Assembly (NCBI GenBank): GCA_900315455.1
Contig: OMZE01000004.1
Coordinates: 62,001 to 126,000, forward strand
DNA length: 64,000 nt
Source of the DNA: an uncultured Prevotellaceae bacterium
GTDB taxonomy: Bacteria; Bacteroidota; Bacteroidia; Bacteroidales; Bacteroidaceae
Reading direction: 5' to 3'
Shown here: one piece after another, positions 33,820 to 42,341 of the stretch
Layout: every line of letters starts with the position of its first letter
Numbering within the stretch: position 1 is the stretch's first letter
Translations under genes and position numbers: made by a program
The notes under the pieces: model-generated
The model's database searches: none
Told to the model about the DNA's origin: nothing
What the model saw: only the letters and a program-made list of their open reading frames with translations

Positions 33820-36186
33820 ATGACGAGAAAGACATTATTGTGCCTGATGCTTTTTGCCGTGGCTATCCTGCCGTCGCATGCCGTACTGAAAGAGGCCGAC
33901 CTGGCCAGTACGCTGTCTATCCTGCGACAGGAACTGACAGACTACTATTCTACCCTACAGGCTGAGGCTGAAAGTCACAAAACCTTCCGCAACCAGATTA
34001 TCAGCGACCTCATTAGCATCTCCATGCGCAGCAACCAAAGCGCGCTGATGCTCTACTCGCAGAAGCCGGACTATGTGTTCGACCTCACCTATGCCTGCAA
34101 CGAGGTAACCAATCTCTACCGCGACTACCACGACAAAATCATGCCTTTCCGCTCAAGTATCAACAACATCGACATCGAAATTGCCCGTTACGACAGTCTG
34201 GTCACCAACCTCAACAAGATGCCGGTGAGGAGCCTCTCCGAACGTGCCGCCATCGACCGAAACGTATGCCTCACGCTCACCGTGTGCATCGAGCGCACAC
34301 TGAAGGAGAACCGACAGAACATGAGCGACTACATCAACATCTATCAAACCACAGAAAATCAACTCAGTGCCCTCAACGACTATGCCAACCTGCGATACAA
34401 CGAGATCCAGAACAGCATCTTCGTCAACCGTGGGGAAAACTACCTTAGCATCCTGTCTCATCTGGGCAACCACCTCTCGAAAACCACGGAGACGGTAAGA
34501 GATAAATACGAACCCCATCAAAAGGTCGAATCGCAGTGGGACAGCCGAATGATTATCTGGCTCTTCCTCACAATGGGCATCTTCGGACTGGCAGCCATCC
34601 TTGTGGGCTATATAGGGGCAAGATTCCTCATTCCCAAACGATTGCAAACAAAAGGATTCATACAGAAACGGTCGCTCATCATCATTACCGCTGCCGTCCT
34701 CTTCTTTGCCGTCGCACTGCAGATCATCAGGGTGACATGGAGTCAGAACTTCTATATCATGGCAAGCAGCCTGCTCACACAATACGCCTGGCTGCTCGGC
34801 GTGATACTCCTCTCACTGCTGGCACGTGTTGAAGCCACACAACTGCGAAATGCACTGCGCATCTATGCCCCATTGCTCGTCATTGGGTTCATCGTCATTA
34901 CCTTCCGCATCATCCTGATTCCCAACGAACTGGTGAATATGGTATTCCCTCCGCTGCTGCTGCTTTGCGCCCTCTGGCAGTGGTGGGTCATCCGACGCTA
35001 CAACCACAACATCCCGCGTTCCGACATGTTCTACACCTATTTGTCACTGGTGGTATTCATCGTGGCAGTGGGCGCGTCGTGGATGGGATACACCCTCATG
35101 AGCGTGCAGTTGCTCATTTGGTGGATTATGCAACTCACCTGCATTCTCACCATCACCTGCCTGAGGTCATGGATAAAAAACTATGGACACCGCCACCAGT
35201 TCGAGGATAAACCCATCACAGAGTCGTGGTTCTACGACCTGCTCTATAGCGTATTGTTGCCTTCACTCGCCGTGGTGTCGGTGCTGCTGTCCATCTTCTG
35301 GGCTGCCGCCGTGTTCAACCTCACCGAAGTCACATGGAAGGTGTTCACCTATAAGTTCATCGAATCACCCAACGTCACCATCAGCGTGCTCAACATCGCC
35401 ATCGTTGTCATCCTGTGGATGGTCTTCTCCTATATCAACCGCACGGCGAAAGCATTGCTCAAACACCATTACATGATCAGCGACCCCATTTCAGCAGAGA
35501 GCCGGTTCGTCATGGGAAAGAATATCATACAGGTGCTGGTTTGGGGATTGTGGCTCATCACCTGCCTCGCCATCTGCCATGTCGACAACACCTGGCTCGT
35601 GGTGGTCTCAGGAGGACTTTCTGCCGGTATGGGCTTTGCATCGAAAGACATCATCGAGAATATCTACTATGGCCTCTCTCTCATGGCAGGACGCATCAAG
35701 GTGGGCGACTGGATTGTGTGCGACGGCATCCGTGGAAAGGTCAACTCCATCAGTTACACCAGCACAATGCTCGAAGCCATCGACGGCTCGGTCATCGCCT
35801 TCCAGAACAGCCAACTCTTCAACAAGAACTACAAGAACATGACGAAGAACCACGGCTACGAGATGCATCTCCTCAACGTGGGGGTGGCCTATGGCACCGA
35901 TATCGACCGCTGTCGCCAACTGCTGGTGGAAGAGGTGTCAAAACTCGACTTCATCGACAAGGAACATAGCGTGCAGGTGGTACTGCGGGAGTTCGGAGAT
36001 AGCAGCGTCAACCTGCAGTTGCTGGTATGGGTGCCTGTGCTCACACAGTATGTGAACGACTGCGAAATCCTGGAATGTGTCTACAACACGCTCAAGGACA
36101 ACGACATATCCATTCCTTTTCCACAGCGCGACCTGCATATCATAAGAGATATGGCAACAGACCAGGCATTATCATCTCCTGCGTGA
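33820..36186 (+). CDS. Large MscS-family mechanosensitive channel
   Basis: The 788-residue protein has a signal peptide (to about residue 21, LPSHA), a long helical periplasmic region (about 25-235), then some nine to eleven membrane helices (from about residue 242) and the C-terminal MscS core. The pore helix is in VVVSGGLSAGMGFASKDIIENI, quoted in part, followed by the beta domain with GDWIVCDGIRGKVNSISYTSTMLEAIDGS and FQNSQLFNKNYKNMT (each in part). Such long MscK/YnaI-like proteins release solutes on osmotic downshift. It has its own promoter and the next gene begins 111 bases later. Confidence 0.92.
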   Translation: MTRKTLLCLMLFAVAILPSHAVLKEADLASTLSILRQELTDYYSTLQAEAESHKTFRNQIISDLISISMRSNQSALMLYSQKPDYVFDLTYACNEVTNLYRDYHDKIMPFRSSINNIDIEIARYDSLVTNLNKMPVRSLSERAAIDRNVCLTLTVCIERTLKENRQNMSDYINIYQTTENQLSALNDYANLRYNEIQNSIFVNRGENYLSILSHLGNHLSKTTETVRDKYEPHQKVESQWDSRMIIWLFLTMGIFGLAAILVGYIGARFLIPKRLQTKGFIQKRSLIIITAAVLFFAVALQIIRVTWSQNFYIMASSLLTQYAWLLGVILLSLLARVEATQLRNALRIYAPLLVIGFIVITFRIILIPNELVNMVFPPLLLLCALWQWWVIRRYNHNIPRSDMFYTYLSLVVFIVAVGASWMGYTLMSVQLLIWWIMQLTCILTITCLRSWIKNYGHRHQFEDKPITESWFYDLLYSVLLPSLAVVSVLLSIFWAAAVFNLTEVTWKVFTYKFIESPNVTISVLNIAIVVILWMVFSYINRTAKALLKHHYMISDPISAESRFVMGKNIIQVLVWGLWLITCLAICHVDNTWLVVVSGGLSAGMGFASKDIIENIYYGLSLMAGRIKVGDWIVCDGIRGKVNSISYTSTMLEAIDGSVIAFQNSQLFNKNYKNMTKNHGYEMHLLNVGVAYGTDIDRCRQLLVEEVSKLDFIDKEHSVQVVLREFGDSSVNLQLLVWVPVLTQYVNDCEILECVYNTLKDNDISIPFPQRDLHIIRDMATDQALSSPA

Positions 36187-36264
36187 CCTTGGCAGGAGAG
36201 GCTGATTTTACACATGCCGTTTTCTTTTTTATGGCGTCCTGAAGACATTTTCAAAAAAAATGTC

Positions 36265-36272
36265 TAATTTTG
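36265..36272 (+). promoter_or_regulatory. -7 box for the TPR-like exported protein
   Basis: TAATTTTG matches TAnnTTTG, 25 bases before the ATG at 36298; no clear TTTG lies upstream. Confidence 0.5.
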
Positions 36273-36297
36273 CCACGCAATAGAATCAGCATTGACC

Positions 36298-37833
36298 ATG
36301 ATAAAGAAAACTGTATTAGACTATAGGTACCTTGTTGTGTTATTTCTTCTCCTGTGCGGATGCCTTTTTGCCCCACTGAGTGCAACAACCCATACCCTGA
36401 CAGCGAAAAAAGGGGGTACGCCTTTTCTCGCGTTCAAAGCCCTTTGGGAAGAACAGGGAAACAACGTGGAAAACTTCACACTCCTCACCCCAGTCTCAGA
36501 GACATCTATCGAGGCTATCACCCCTATGCTGAAGAAAGCCCTCAAGGTGAAAGAAGAGGTCGACTTCGGCGATACGCTTACCGTGGGAAATATCCTCACC
36601 ACCTTGCAGAAAGCGAGATATGGCGCCAAAGCCAACGAGAAGAATGACTTCCTCGGAATCCAATACAGCACCTCGTCGGCTGATTTCGACAACTACCTGC
36701 AACAATACCCCAACTCAAAATATGCCAACGAGGCAAACGACCGAAAGGCATGCTTCGAAGAGTGGGAGAAATGGCTCACTGCCGTGAGAACCGACAGCAG
36801 AAGTGACTATGAGGCATTTGTAGAATGCTGCAGCAACCATGAGCCATGCACTGCCGACGGCTGCGAGGATATCAGCCTCTCCAACCACCAACGCGCTAAA
36901 GCCGTCGCAGCATGGTATGCGCTCAGCGACCGCTCCGATGGCTCCAATTACGCTATCTACAACGACTATGCCACATTTCTTGAGGAATATGGTGCTTTGG
37001 GGGTGTTCACCAAAGCCGCTAACGACAGTTTGGCATTGAACAAAGACAAATTCGACTGGCAAGTGGCAACCACCTCACATACCTTGACAGCCTACCAGAC
37101 CTATCTGGCTGAACATGCCAACGGCCGCTATGCGTGGTTCGCCGAAGACTTCGTCGAACAAATGACGCTGTGGGAGAGTGCTACTGCCAGCCAACAGTAT
37201 GCCGACTATTGCGCCTATTACCACCAATTCCCCGATGGACTTTATGCCGCTGAGGCCGTCGAGAAGGTCAAGGCTTTTGAGACAGGCGACTGGACGGCAA
37301 CGAAGAAGAAGAACACGCTTGCTGCCTACGAGAAATTCGTGGCACAATATCCCAATGGCTATTATGCCAACGAGGCACAGAACAAAATCACTGAAATACG
37401 CCTCGCTCCATACCTGAAGGAAGCACCGTCGTTCAACTCCATCTCTCATGTGGGGTTCTATTCTCATCCGGGATTCTCGCTCATCTGCCTCGGCAACATC
37501 GACAAGAACAACAAGATGACTATCTCGCTGAAAGGCCCTACAGGATTCAGCAAAACTCTCGCCCCAGGGAAATACGAATGGGTAAGGGTGCGCAACGGCA
37601 GTTACAAGATTCTTGTGCAGGCAAGCAAGACAGAGAACTGGTGGGGCAACGCCACCTTCGAAAACAAAATGTATGCGGGGGCATGGTCTACCTACACCAA
37701 CACTTTGTTTGGTGTGCAGAAAGTGACCAACAAAGACGAAGAGGCCCTCCAGAAAATGAGAGAGGACATCTCGGCAAAAGCAGCCGAAGAGGAAATCAAC
37801 ACCAAAAAGTATATCCTGGGAATTGAGGATTAA
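36298..37833 (+). CDS. Exported TPR/BamD-like repeat protein of unknown function
   Basis: This 511-residue protein has a hydrophobic export signal (about residues 12-29, LLLCGC, either a lipobox or a plain signal ending PLSA). Inside are at least four repeats of the form F/Y-xx-YL-xx-YPN-x-KYA-xEA (DFDNYLQQYPNSKYANEA, TYLAEHANGRYAWFAEDF, AYYHQFPDGLYAAEAVEK, KFVAQYPNGYYANEAQN), the TPR-like pattern seen in BamD and in PG0538-type periplasmic proteins. The C-terminal 120 residues are a separate beta-rich domain. I do not recognise a family. It probably scaffolds envelope proteins; the MscS gene upstream gives no further hint. The ATG at 36298 is the first good start. Confidence 0.75.
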   Translation: MIKKTVLDYRYLVVLFLLLCGCLFAPLSATTHTLTAKKGGTPFLAFKALWEEQGNNVENFTLLTPVSETSIEAITPMLKKALKVKEEVDFGDTLTVGNILTTLQKARYGAKANEKNDFLGIQYSTSSADFDNYLQQYPNSKYANEANDRKACFEEWEKWLTAVRTDSRSDYEAFVECCSNHEPCTADGCEDISLSNHQRAKAVAAWYALSDRSDGSNYAIYNDYATFLEEYGALGVFTKAANDSLALNKDKFDWQVATTSHTLTAYQTYLAEHANGRYAWFAEDFVEQMTLWESATASQQYADYCAYYHQFPDGLYAAEAVEKVKAFETGDWTATKKKNTLAAYEKFVAQYPNGYYANEAQNKITEIRLAPYLKEAPSFNSISHVGFYSHPGFSLICLGNIDKNNKMTISLKGPTGFSKTLAPGKYEWVRVRNGSYKILVQASKTENWWGNATFENKMYAGAWSTYTNTLFGVQKVTNKDEEALQKMREDISAKAAEEEINTKKYILGIED

Positions 37834-38007
37834 CCCATAGTCCATCAGGATATCCATCTCATTCTCACCCACCCCGAATCATGTCCCGTATACTGCTGTA
37901 TCACAGCAGTTACCACTGTAACCTTTTCTTTATCACCATGCAATCGTTTGCACGAATTTCGGCGTGCATTCTACTTGTTGTTGGCAACAACGATTCACAA
38001 AAAGCAG

Positions 38008-38015
38008 TACATTTG
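38008..38015 (+). promoter_or_regulatory. -7 box for the alpha-amylase operon
   Basis: TACATTTG lies 27 bases before the ATG at 38043. The in-frame codons from 37881 to 38042 are therefore upstream of, or inside, the promoter and not translated. Confidence 0.55.
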
Positions 38016-38042
38016 TCGAAAATTTGTCAACTACCAATCATC

Positions 38043-41000
38043 ATGAGAACCAAACTTTTAGCACTTCTTTTCATGCTTACCCCTGTAGGCTTATTGGCAC
38101 AAGGGTGGCCTGCCAACTATGGCGGTGTGATGCTGCAGGGATTCTATTGGGATTCCTACAGCGAGACGAAATGGGTAGACCTGACCAACCAGGCCGATGA
38201 ACTCTCCAAATATTTCAGTCTCATCTGGGTGCCCAACTCAGGAATGACGTCTGGTTTCTATCACGACAACAACAGTAAGTCGATGGGCTACGATCCCTGC
38301 TTCTGGCTCAACCACAACTCTTGCTGGGGAACGGAGGAGCAGTTGCGCACGATGATCAGCACTTTTAGCGCCAAAGGCACCGGCATTATCGAAGACGTGG
38401 TCATCAACCACAAGAATGGCCTCAACGACTGGTGTGATTTTCCTCACGAGACATGGGGAGAAAAAGAGATGAATTGGTCGCTTGCCGATATCTGCCGCGG
38501 TGACGATGGTGGCTACCCCGAGAGTCAAGGATATGCCATCACCGGCAACTACGACACAGGCGACGACTTTGGCGGCTACCGCGACCTCGACCATACCAGT
38601 GCCAACGTGCAGAAAAACGTGAAACTCTATCTCGATTTCTTGCTCAACGACCTGGGTTACGCCGGATTCCGCTACGATATGGTAAAGGGATATGGCGCAC
38701 AGTATACCAAACTTTACAACGAAGACGCCAAGCCCACCTTCTCGGTAGGCGAATACTGGGACAGCAAAGACAACATCTACCGCTGGGTCGATGCCACCGA
38801 CAAGACTTCCGCTGCCTTCGACTTCGGACTGAAATATACCATCAACTCTGCCTTCGGCAGCAGCAACTGGAGTGCGCTGAGCGACAAGGGAATGGCTGCC
38901 GACATCAATGGCTACAGCCAGTATTCCGTGACCTTCGTCGACAATCACGACACTTACCGCAACCACGACAAGTTGGGCAGCAACGTGCTGGCAGCAAATG
39001 CCTTCCTCCTTGCCATGCCAGGTACGCCGTGCATCTTCTGGCCTCACTGGACAGCCTACAAGAACGAACTGAAGAAGATGATCAAGGCTCGTCAGGCTGC
39101 TGGTATCACCAACACCAGCAGCATCGTCGAACAGCATGAGCAAGGTGGTGGCTACGTCACCAAGGTGGAGGGCAGCACAGGCAAATATGTGCTCGTCATC
39201 AGCGGTTATGTGACAGACTACAACACCGACGGGTTCGTAGCAGTCTCTACTGGCACCGCCGCCAACCCCAACTATGCGTTCTATGTGAGCGACAACGTAG
39301 ACCTTGGCGACCTCACCGCCATGCCACAGGTGACCATGGCGTCGGGCAACTACTACCCCACCGTGTGCACCACGCTGAGTGCATCAAAGGATGGCGCTAC
39401 CCTCGTCTATACCACCGATGGCAGTGAGCCTACCGCTACCAATGGCACGCAGACAACCAGTAGCGTCGACTTCACCTTCGACGAGACGACCACCCTCAAA
39501 GCGGGCATCCTCTATGAAGGCGAGGTCATTAACGTCGAGGAGTTCACCTACAACATCAGCCAGTCGGCACTGCGCATCTACGCCCGAAGCCTGAGCGATG
39601 CCCAGATGTATTTCTATACCTACGATGGTGCCGAAGTGAATGGCTCATGGGGAGAAGGCAACATCATCAACAATACAACAGTCATCGATGGCAAGACGTG
39701 GTATTACTTTGACTACGACCTGAAGACGTATCCCAATCTCCGCATCATCGTGAGAGACGGCAACGGCAACCGCTATCCTGCCGACGGCCAACCGGGCGTG
39801 CCCATCGACGACATCAAGGAGAAGCCTTATATCATCCTCAGCGGAAACAGCATCAACACCTACAACGAGGAGGAATTGGATGCCTTCGGTACTTACTATT
39901 TGGTGAGCGATGAACTGACTGGCGGCGAAAAGTTGGAGCCGTTCAAGTTCCAGAACGTACGCCGCCGTGATGCGGGGGAGGCACTCGATGCCAACTTGTT
40001 CTCTCTCACCGTCAATGACCATGACATCCCCTCTGGCGGCATAACCTACTATGTGGCAGGCATCGATGAGAACGGTACGGAGGTGACCTACCGTCCCTAC
40101 TCCAACTATGGTCTGGCAATGAATGCCAATGACAACAAGTACAACGACCAGGACGGCAATACCCGTGAGACACCTTCTTACCAGAGTTACGACAACTGCA
40201 AGCAGCAGAACAGCAATGTCTTCACGCTGGAAAAAGGTAAGGCTGCTTCCTACTCCTGGACGCTCAACACAGGGGCATTGGGCAATGTCGGCGTGGACGC
40301 GGAATGGCACTACGACGAGAACATGTGGTATGGCTATCCTTATGGCAAATATAGCGTGGCACTGAACCTGAACAAGAGCATCAGCGACGATGCCGACGGA
40401 TTCTACCTCTTCGGCAACATCCACTGGAATGGAAGCGACTGGGAATGGGAAGCCCAGGACGACGAGAATTTCAAATTCGTACGCGACGAGACCCAGACCG
40501 ACAGCATCGTCTATTACGTTGATGTGAGCAATGAGGGTCATCCGTTCAAGAGCCTCTATCTGATGGTGGCTCCTAGCACGCTGCTCAACACTCCCATCAG
40601 CAACTGGTCCAACGCCCAGTGGAGCAAGGCTATCCGCATGATGGCTCCCGCCGACCGCAACGCCATCGCCCTGTCGGGAGGCCTCACCGTGCCCGACAAC
40701 TATGGCATCGGCAACAAAAACCAGGCGTTTAACCCGGAAATCGATGCCGACGTCTATGACAGTTACCGTCTCTATATCAACCTCACCTCGGCCACCTATG
40801 GCATCATCTTCAAGACCCATCCCTATCTCGTTGGAACTGCCGTGGGCAAGGACTTCGCCGCTCCCGACGAGGCTATCGCCCTGGAATGGGACGACCAGGA
40901 GGAATGCTACAAGTACAAGGGCGAGTTCACCAACGGCGGAGAAATGAGATTCATCATCAACAAGTCGTATAAACTCAACTGGAGCGAGGACAGCGAGGTG

Positions 41001-42005
41001 GCTGGCAGCAGCACCGTCGACGGCGACTACTACAACCATGTGGCCTACGACACCAAGGGCAATGAGAACGAAGACCAACTCAGTGGCAACCGCATCTCCT
41101 TCAATGCCCCCACGGGCACCTATACACTCCGTTTCTACATGGGCGAGAACGGTGCCGGCTCCTACTACACGCTGAGCCGCGACATCCCCTTGCGCAACAT
41201 GACGTATATCAGCAGTGCCAGCACCGGTGAGAAATACGGCGAAATCGTGGAGAGCACACGTACCATCGACGGCACGGTGTATCAGTCGGCCACTTCATGG
41301 GCAGACAACGTGGCATACGCCAAGCCCGAGAACGTCGACGTGTATGTCGTGACGGGACTCGACAAGAGCGGCGAAATCTACAAAGTCGTGCTCAAGAAAC
41401 TCGACACCGACTACATCCCCGCCAACACCGGCGTGCTGCTCTTCTCACAAGACGCACCGGAGAACGGCACCGACCGCAACCTCCTCGTTGAGGCCACGGG
41501 ATATGCCACGGCAAATGCGGGCTACAACGGCAATGACAACATGCTGAAGGCGGTCATCACACCGCTCTTCATTCCCGGCACGGTGACAGGCAGCGACGGC
41601 AATGTGGTGCAACGCAACTTCACCTTCGGTTATTACCGCGTGAAGCCTTATGCCGAGGGAACGACTACCCGTGGCAACTATGCCTACTATCTGGGATTCT
41701 GGCGTTCAAGTGTTTCCGCCACCGACAACCCCACGGAACACCTGTCGAGTGCCAACATGGCGTATCTGTCACTCACTCCCGAGGAGTACGGCACCAGCGA
41801 ACTGGGTCTTTATGATGCGCCAGGCAATCCCGCCGAAGCGCCATATATCCACTTCACTTTCGACGATAGTCCCGTGGGTATCACCACGATACAGGAGACT
41901 TCCACTTCCGACAATGGCTATTACACCTTGCAGGGGGTGAAGGTCAACCGCCCCACCTCAAAGGGTATCTACATTCACCAAGGCAAGAAAATCATTTTCA
42001 AGTAA
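38043..42005 (+). CDS. Secreted multidomain GH13 alpha-amylase
   Basis: The 1320-residue protein has a signal peptide (MRTKLLALLFMLTPVGLLAQ), then a GH13 barrel with all four conserved regions: DVVINH (D118), GFRYDMVKGY with nucleophile D212, FSVGEYWD with acid/base E237, and FVDNHDTYR with D303. After about residue 430 come a chitobiase-like beta domain (YTTDGSEPTATNGTQ), a starch-binding CBM26-like module (LRIYARSLSDAQMYFY), several further beta-sandwich modules, and a C-terminal tail YYTLQGVKVNRPTSKGIYI... similar to that of the M6 protease. It should hydrolyse alpha-1,4-glucan outside the cell, probably attached or released through type IX-like sorting. Being about three times the size of a simple amylase, it is heavily modular. 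No SusC/SusD pair is adjacent. Confidence 0.92.
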   Translation: MRTKLLALLFMLTPVGLLAQGWPANYGGVMLQGFYWDSYSETKWVDLTNQADELSKYFSLIWVPNSGMTSGFYHDNNSKSMGYDPCFWLNHNSCWGTEEQLRTMISTFSAKGTGIIEDVVINHKNGLNDWCDFPHETWGEKEMNWSLADICRGDDGGYPESQGYAITGNYDTGDDFGGYRDLDHTSANVQKNVKLYLDFLLNDLGYAGFRYDMVKGYGAQYTKLYNEDAKPTFSVGEYWDSKDNIYRWVDATDKTSAAFDFGLKYTINSAFGSSNWSALSDKGMAADINGYSQYSVTFVDNHDTYRNHDKLGSNVLAANAFLLAMPGTPCIFWPHWTAYKNELKKMIKARQAAGITNTSSIVEQHEQGGGYVTKVEGSTGKYVLVISGYVTDYNTDGFVAVSTGTAANPNYAFYVSDNVDLGDLTAMPQVTMASGNYYPTVCTTLSASKDGATLVYTTDGSEPTATNGTQTTSSVDFTFDETTTLKAGILYEGEVINVEEFTYNISQSALRIYARSLSDAQMYFYTYDGAEVNGSWGEGNIINNTTVIDGKTWYYFDYDLKTYPNLRIIVRDGNGNRYPADGQPGVPIDDIKEKPYIILSGNSINTYNEEELDAFGTYYLVSDELTGGEKLEPFKFQNVRRRDAGEALDANLFSLTVNDHDIPSGGITYYVAGIDENGTEVTYRPYSNYGLAMNANDNKYNDQDGNTRETPSYQSYDNCKQQNSNVFTLEKGKAASYSWTLNTGALGNVGVDAEWHYDENMWYGYPYGKYSVALNLNKSISDDADGFYLFGNIHWNGSDWEWEAQDDENFKFVRDETQTDSIVYYVDVSNEGHPFKSLYLMVAPSTLLNTPISNWSNAQWSKAIRMMAPADRNAIALSGGLTVPDNYGIGNKNQAFNPEIDADVYDSYRLYINLTSATYGIIFKTHPYLVGTAVGKDFAAPDEAIALEWDDQEECYKYKGEFTNGGEMRFIINKSYKLNWSEDSEVAGSSTVDGDYYNHVAYDTKGNENEDQLSGNRISFNAPTGTYTLRFYMGENGAGSYYTLSRDIPLRNMTYISSASTGEKYGEIVESTRTIDGTVYQSATSWADNVAYAKPENVDVYVVTGLDKSGEIYKVVLKKLDTDYIPANTGVLLFSQDAPENGTDRNLLVEATGYATANAGYNGNDNMLKAVITPLFIPGTVTGSDGNVVQRNFTFGYYRVKPYAEGTTTRGNYAYYLGFWRSSVSATDNPTEHLSSANMAYLSLTPEEYGTSELGLYDAPGNPAEAPYIHFTFDDSPVGITTIQETSTSDNGYYTLQGVKVNRPTSKGIYIHQGKKIIFK

Positions 42006-42010
42006 CATGA

Positions 42011-42016
42011 AGGAGG
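42011..42016 (+). promoter_or_regulatory. Shine-Dalgarno site deciding the start of the small acidic protein
   Basis: AGGAGG is 8 bases before the ATG at 42025. Such strong sites are uncommon in this window and favour the ATG at 42025 over the one at 42007. Confidence 0.7.
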
Positions 42017-42024
42017 ACAACAAT

Positions 42025-42207
42025 ATGAGAACTTACGAAAAACCCGTAACAGATATCCTGGTTTTGCTGCCCTATACCATCCTCGGTGAGAGCGACGGCA
42101 ACGATCCCAACCGCGACAACGACGATGAGGAGGGTGGAACAATGGGCAACACCGGTTTCTTCGATGACTTTGGCTACAGTGGCAACAGCCGACTTTGGGA
42201 CGAATGA
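42025..42207 (+). CDS. 60-residue acidic protein downstream of the amylase
   Basis: The protein begins MRTYEKPVTDILVLLPYTIL and then becomes a Gly/Asp/Glu/Asn-rich tail (GESDGNDPNRDNDDEEGG, then NTGFFDDFGYSGNSRLWDE). Short proteins with a basic-aromatic MxxYxKP start and an acidic, glycine-rich tail are common in Prevotella near secreted proteins (from memory); their role is unknown. It starts 19 bases after the amylase stop and is surely on the same transcript. No signal peptidase site is obvious. It might be a small secreted peptide or a chaperone/quality factor for the amylase; both are guesses. Confidence 0.65.
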   Translation: MRTYEKPVTDILVLLPYTILGESDGNDPNRDNDDEEGGTMGNTGFFDDFGYSGNSRLWDE

Positions 42208-42228
42208 CTCACACCTGCCCCTATCAAT

Positions 42229-42264
42229 GCATCAGCCCCATGCCGTCTGGCATGGGGCTGATGC
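42229..42264. terminator. Perfect 16-bp hairpin ending the amylase operon
   Basis: GCATCAGCCCCATGCC at 42229-42244 pairs perfectly with 42249-42264 around GTCT. It lies 21 bases after the small-protein stop, between convergent operons; no T-run follows on either strand. Confidence 0.85.
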
Positions 42265-42292
42265 GTATGTTATACCGACTTTCGCAGGTGAG

Positions 42293-42337
42293 GAAAGCAC
42301 ATTTTGACTTCTGAAAGTTGAACTATGCGACACTTGA
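42293..42337 (+). repeat. Dispersed short repeat, copy 3 (diverged)
   Basis: GAAAGCACATTTTG (42293-42306) matches 24323-24336 exactly; CTGAAAGTTGAACTATGCGACACTTGA (given in part; 42311-42337) resembles the core at 24555-24572 with substitutions. Confidence 0.55.
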
Positions 42338-42341
42338 TTTT

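Noticed and set aside
37881-38042. N-terminal extension of the amylase
   Set aside because: The extension would cover the -7 box and precede a good signal peptide at 38043.
39645-41078. A 477-codon frame opposite the amylase
   Set aside because: Antisense to a clear secreted protein; hydrophobic valine-rich translation with no domain.
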